6,690 bases of DNA from JBBRUG01 sp038247995 (GTDB lineage Bacteria; Chloroflexota; Chloroflexia; Chloroflexales; Chloroflexaceae), in the NCBI GenBank assembly GCA_038247995.1, contig JBBRUG010000325.1:1-6690 (forward strand), given 5' to 3'. The notes under the pieces were generated by a model, which saw only the letters and a list, made by a program, of their open reading frames with translations, had not been told where the DNA came from and searched no databases. Positions 5,731 through 6,690 of the stretch are shown one piece after another. The stretch's first letter is position 1. Each line of letters begins with the position of its first letter. The position numbers and the translations under genes were made by a program.

Positions 5731-5774
5731 TCGGCTCAGTGCGCTCACGTCCTCACGCCTTCAGTGATCCCTCC
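5731..5774. repeat. Degenerate fourth repeat copy overlapping the transporter stop codon
   Basis: After a 30-bp unrelated stretch, the words CGGCTCAGTGCGCTCAC and TCAGTGATCCC-like (5761-5771) recur in the same order and similar spacing as in the 57-bp units. The copy includes the last codons and the stop of the EamA gene (5761-5763). This suggests the repeat family either derives from, or has invaded, the transporter's 3' end. Confidence 0.65.
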
Positions 5775-6675
5775 GCGCTGCCAACACAATCCCGCTCATA
5801 ATGAGCAGAATCCCAATCCCATGGTACAACTGAAAACGCTCGTCGAGGAAGCTGACTGCCAGCAGTGAGCCGAAGACCGGCATCAGATGAAAGAAGTGCC
5901 CGGCACGATTGGCGCCTACCAATTCGACGCCACGATTGTAGCAGAGGTAGGCCAGGATCGAAGGAAAGATGCAGACATAGGCGATTGAGGCCAAGGTAAC
6001 CTGAGTAAATTCAAGCGGACGTCCACCAAGTGACTCGGCTATGTAGAGCGGTAAAAGCATCGCGGCGCCCGCGCCAAAGGTGATGAGCAAGAAGCTGAAG
6101 GGGTGAATCGGCGGGCGCCGACGCAGCAGAGCCGTGTAAGCGGCATAACTGATCACGGCTAAAAAAATAATCAAGTCGCCGCTGTTCAACCCGATTGTAC
6201 TGATGCTTGTTGGATCGCCGCGCAGGATGATCGTCAACACCCCCAGCAGCGAAAGCGTCACGGCGATGATCTGGCGTGGGCGTACTGTTTCGCGGAAGAG
6301 TAAAAATGTAAAGGCGATGATAATCACTGGCTGCGTCGATTGCATCAGCAGCCCGTTGATTGCCGTCGTTTGGCCAAGGCCGGTGTAGACGAGTGTATTA
6401 AACACTGCTACGCCCAGGAAGCTCAGTAGCAGCACGATCTTCCAGTGTTGGCGAATCACCGGCCAGTCGCGGCGGGTGTACGCTAGGGCAAAAGGCATAA
6501 TCAGCAGCGCACCGCCGAACCACCGCCAAAAGGCCAGCGCGATGGGCGGCACAGCGCTGCTCACCGCCCGTCCGAGCACAAAATTACCCGACCAGAAAAG
6601 CGCGGCCAGGGCCAGCAAGATGTACGGACGGTCATAGAGCGACAGACGGGCCGGGCGAACAGGTTCGTCGATCAT
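5761..6675 (-). CDS. EamA/DMT-family membrane transporter
   Basis: A drug/metabolite-transporter superfamily permease (RhaT/YdcZ/PagO-like group) that would export or exchange small metabolites such as amino acids across the inner membrane; the substrate is unknown. Numbered from the GTG at 6687, ten hydrophobic segments make two EamA repeats. The first is about 21-157, with ALFWSGNFVLGRAV early on, WRWFGGALLIMPFALAY and QSTQPVIIIAFTFLLFRE. The second is about 168-304, with DLIIFLAVISYAAYTALL and the matching HLMPVFGSLLAVSFLDER. The short tail ends ARRDH. Two starts are possible: GTG at 6687 (308 aa) or ATG at 6675 (304 aa). The ATG is preferred because GAGGTG lies upstream, although at a long spacing of about 11 nt; the upstream region is cut off by the window edge. 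Family secure, start open. Confidence 0.9.
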   Translation of the reverse strand: MIDEPVRPARLSLYDRPYILLALAALFWSGNFVLGRAVSSAVPPIALAFWRWFGGALLIMPFALAYTRRDWPVIRQHWKIVLLLSFLGVAVFNTLVYTGLGQTTAINGLLMQSTQPVIIIAFTFLLFRETVRPRQIIAVTLSLLGVLTIILRGDPTSISTIGLNSGDLIIFLAVISYAAYTALLRRRPPIHPFSFLLITFGAGAAMLLPLYIAESLGGRPLEFTQVTLASIAYVCIFPSILAYLCYNRGVELVGANRAGHFFHLMPVFGSLLAVSFLDERFQLYHGIGILLIMSGIVLAARRDH

Positions 6676-6690
6676 TGCAAGGGCCACCTC

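Noticed and set aside
5539..5774. CRISPR-like array
   Set aside because: The 57-bp units are directly adjacent with no unique spacers, are too long for typical repeats, and no cas gene is near.
5374..5868. Open frame encoding a repetitive NTGSAHSPYHALSDP protein
   Set aside because: It overlaps GNAT in another frame and the transporter on the opposite strand, has no ribosome site, and stays open only because the 57-bp period is a multiple of three.

Overview
The window (about 57% G+C by eye) looks like chromosomal DNA of a phototrophic-type Chloroflexota bacterium, most likely order Chloroflexales. This rests on family resemblance recalled from memory: the small TPR protein, the GNAT enzyme with a VGWPNPP motif, the stand-alone CheY-ANTAR regulator and the abundance of short tandem repeats. 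No rRNA or other marker is present, so the placement is an inference.

Left block (1-1857, minus strand): a two-gene operon. A small TPR protein is followed, 3 bp downstream, by threonine synthase (thrC). The thrC product is of the long, plant-like type. Beyond its stop codon lies a perfect-to-near-perfect 7-bp microsatellite (TCGTCGG) that reaches towards the window edge.

Divergent control region (1858-2123): it holds a perfect 11-bp inverted repeat in the leader of the TPR gene, a TATACT-type -10 box on each strand, and a terminator-like hairpin with seven Ts just before a plus-strand gene for a receiver-ANTAR response regulator. ANTAR proteins act on RNA as antiterminators, so a terminator in the leader of an ANTAR gene suggests autoregulation. 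The start codon of that gene is also preceded by a small hairpin whose loop carries the Shine-Dalgarno bases.

Middle block (2124-4877): the ANTAR regulator gene converges on a long minus-strand gene for a molybdopterin/[4Fe-4S] oxidoreductase (693 aa). A GC-rich 8-bp hairpin lies in the 93-bp gap. The oxidoreductase has no electron-transfer partner gene in the window and no export signal, so it is probably a soluble cytoplasmic enzyme of unknown substrate.

Right block (4878-6690): a minisatellite of 7- and 8-bp units (GGTTCAGT, GGGTTCA, GGCTCAGC) with 46-bp higher-order copies runs directly into the reading frame of a GNAT acetyltransferase gene and seems to have replaced its 5' end. Downstream of GNAT come three 57-bp tandem repeats and a fourth degenerate copy. 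The fourth copy overlaps the 3' end of a minus-strand EamA/DMT transporter gene, whose own start lies at the right edge. This repeat-embedded GNAT island and the ANTAR leader are the two most interesting parts. I see no complete novel multi-gene system, no CRISPR array, no transposase and no RNA gene.
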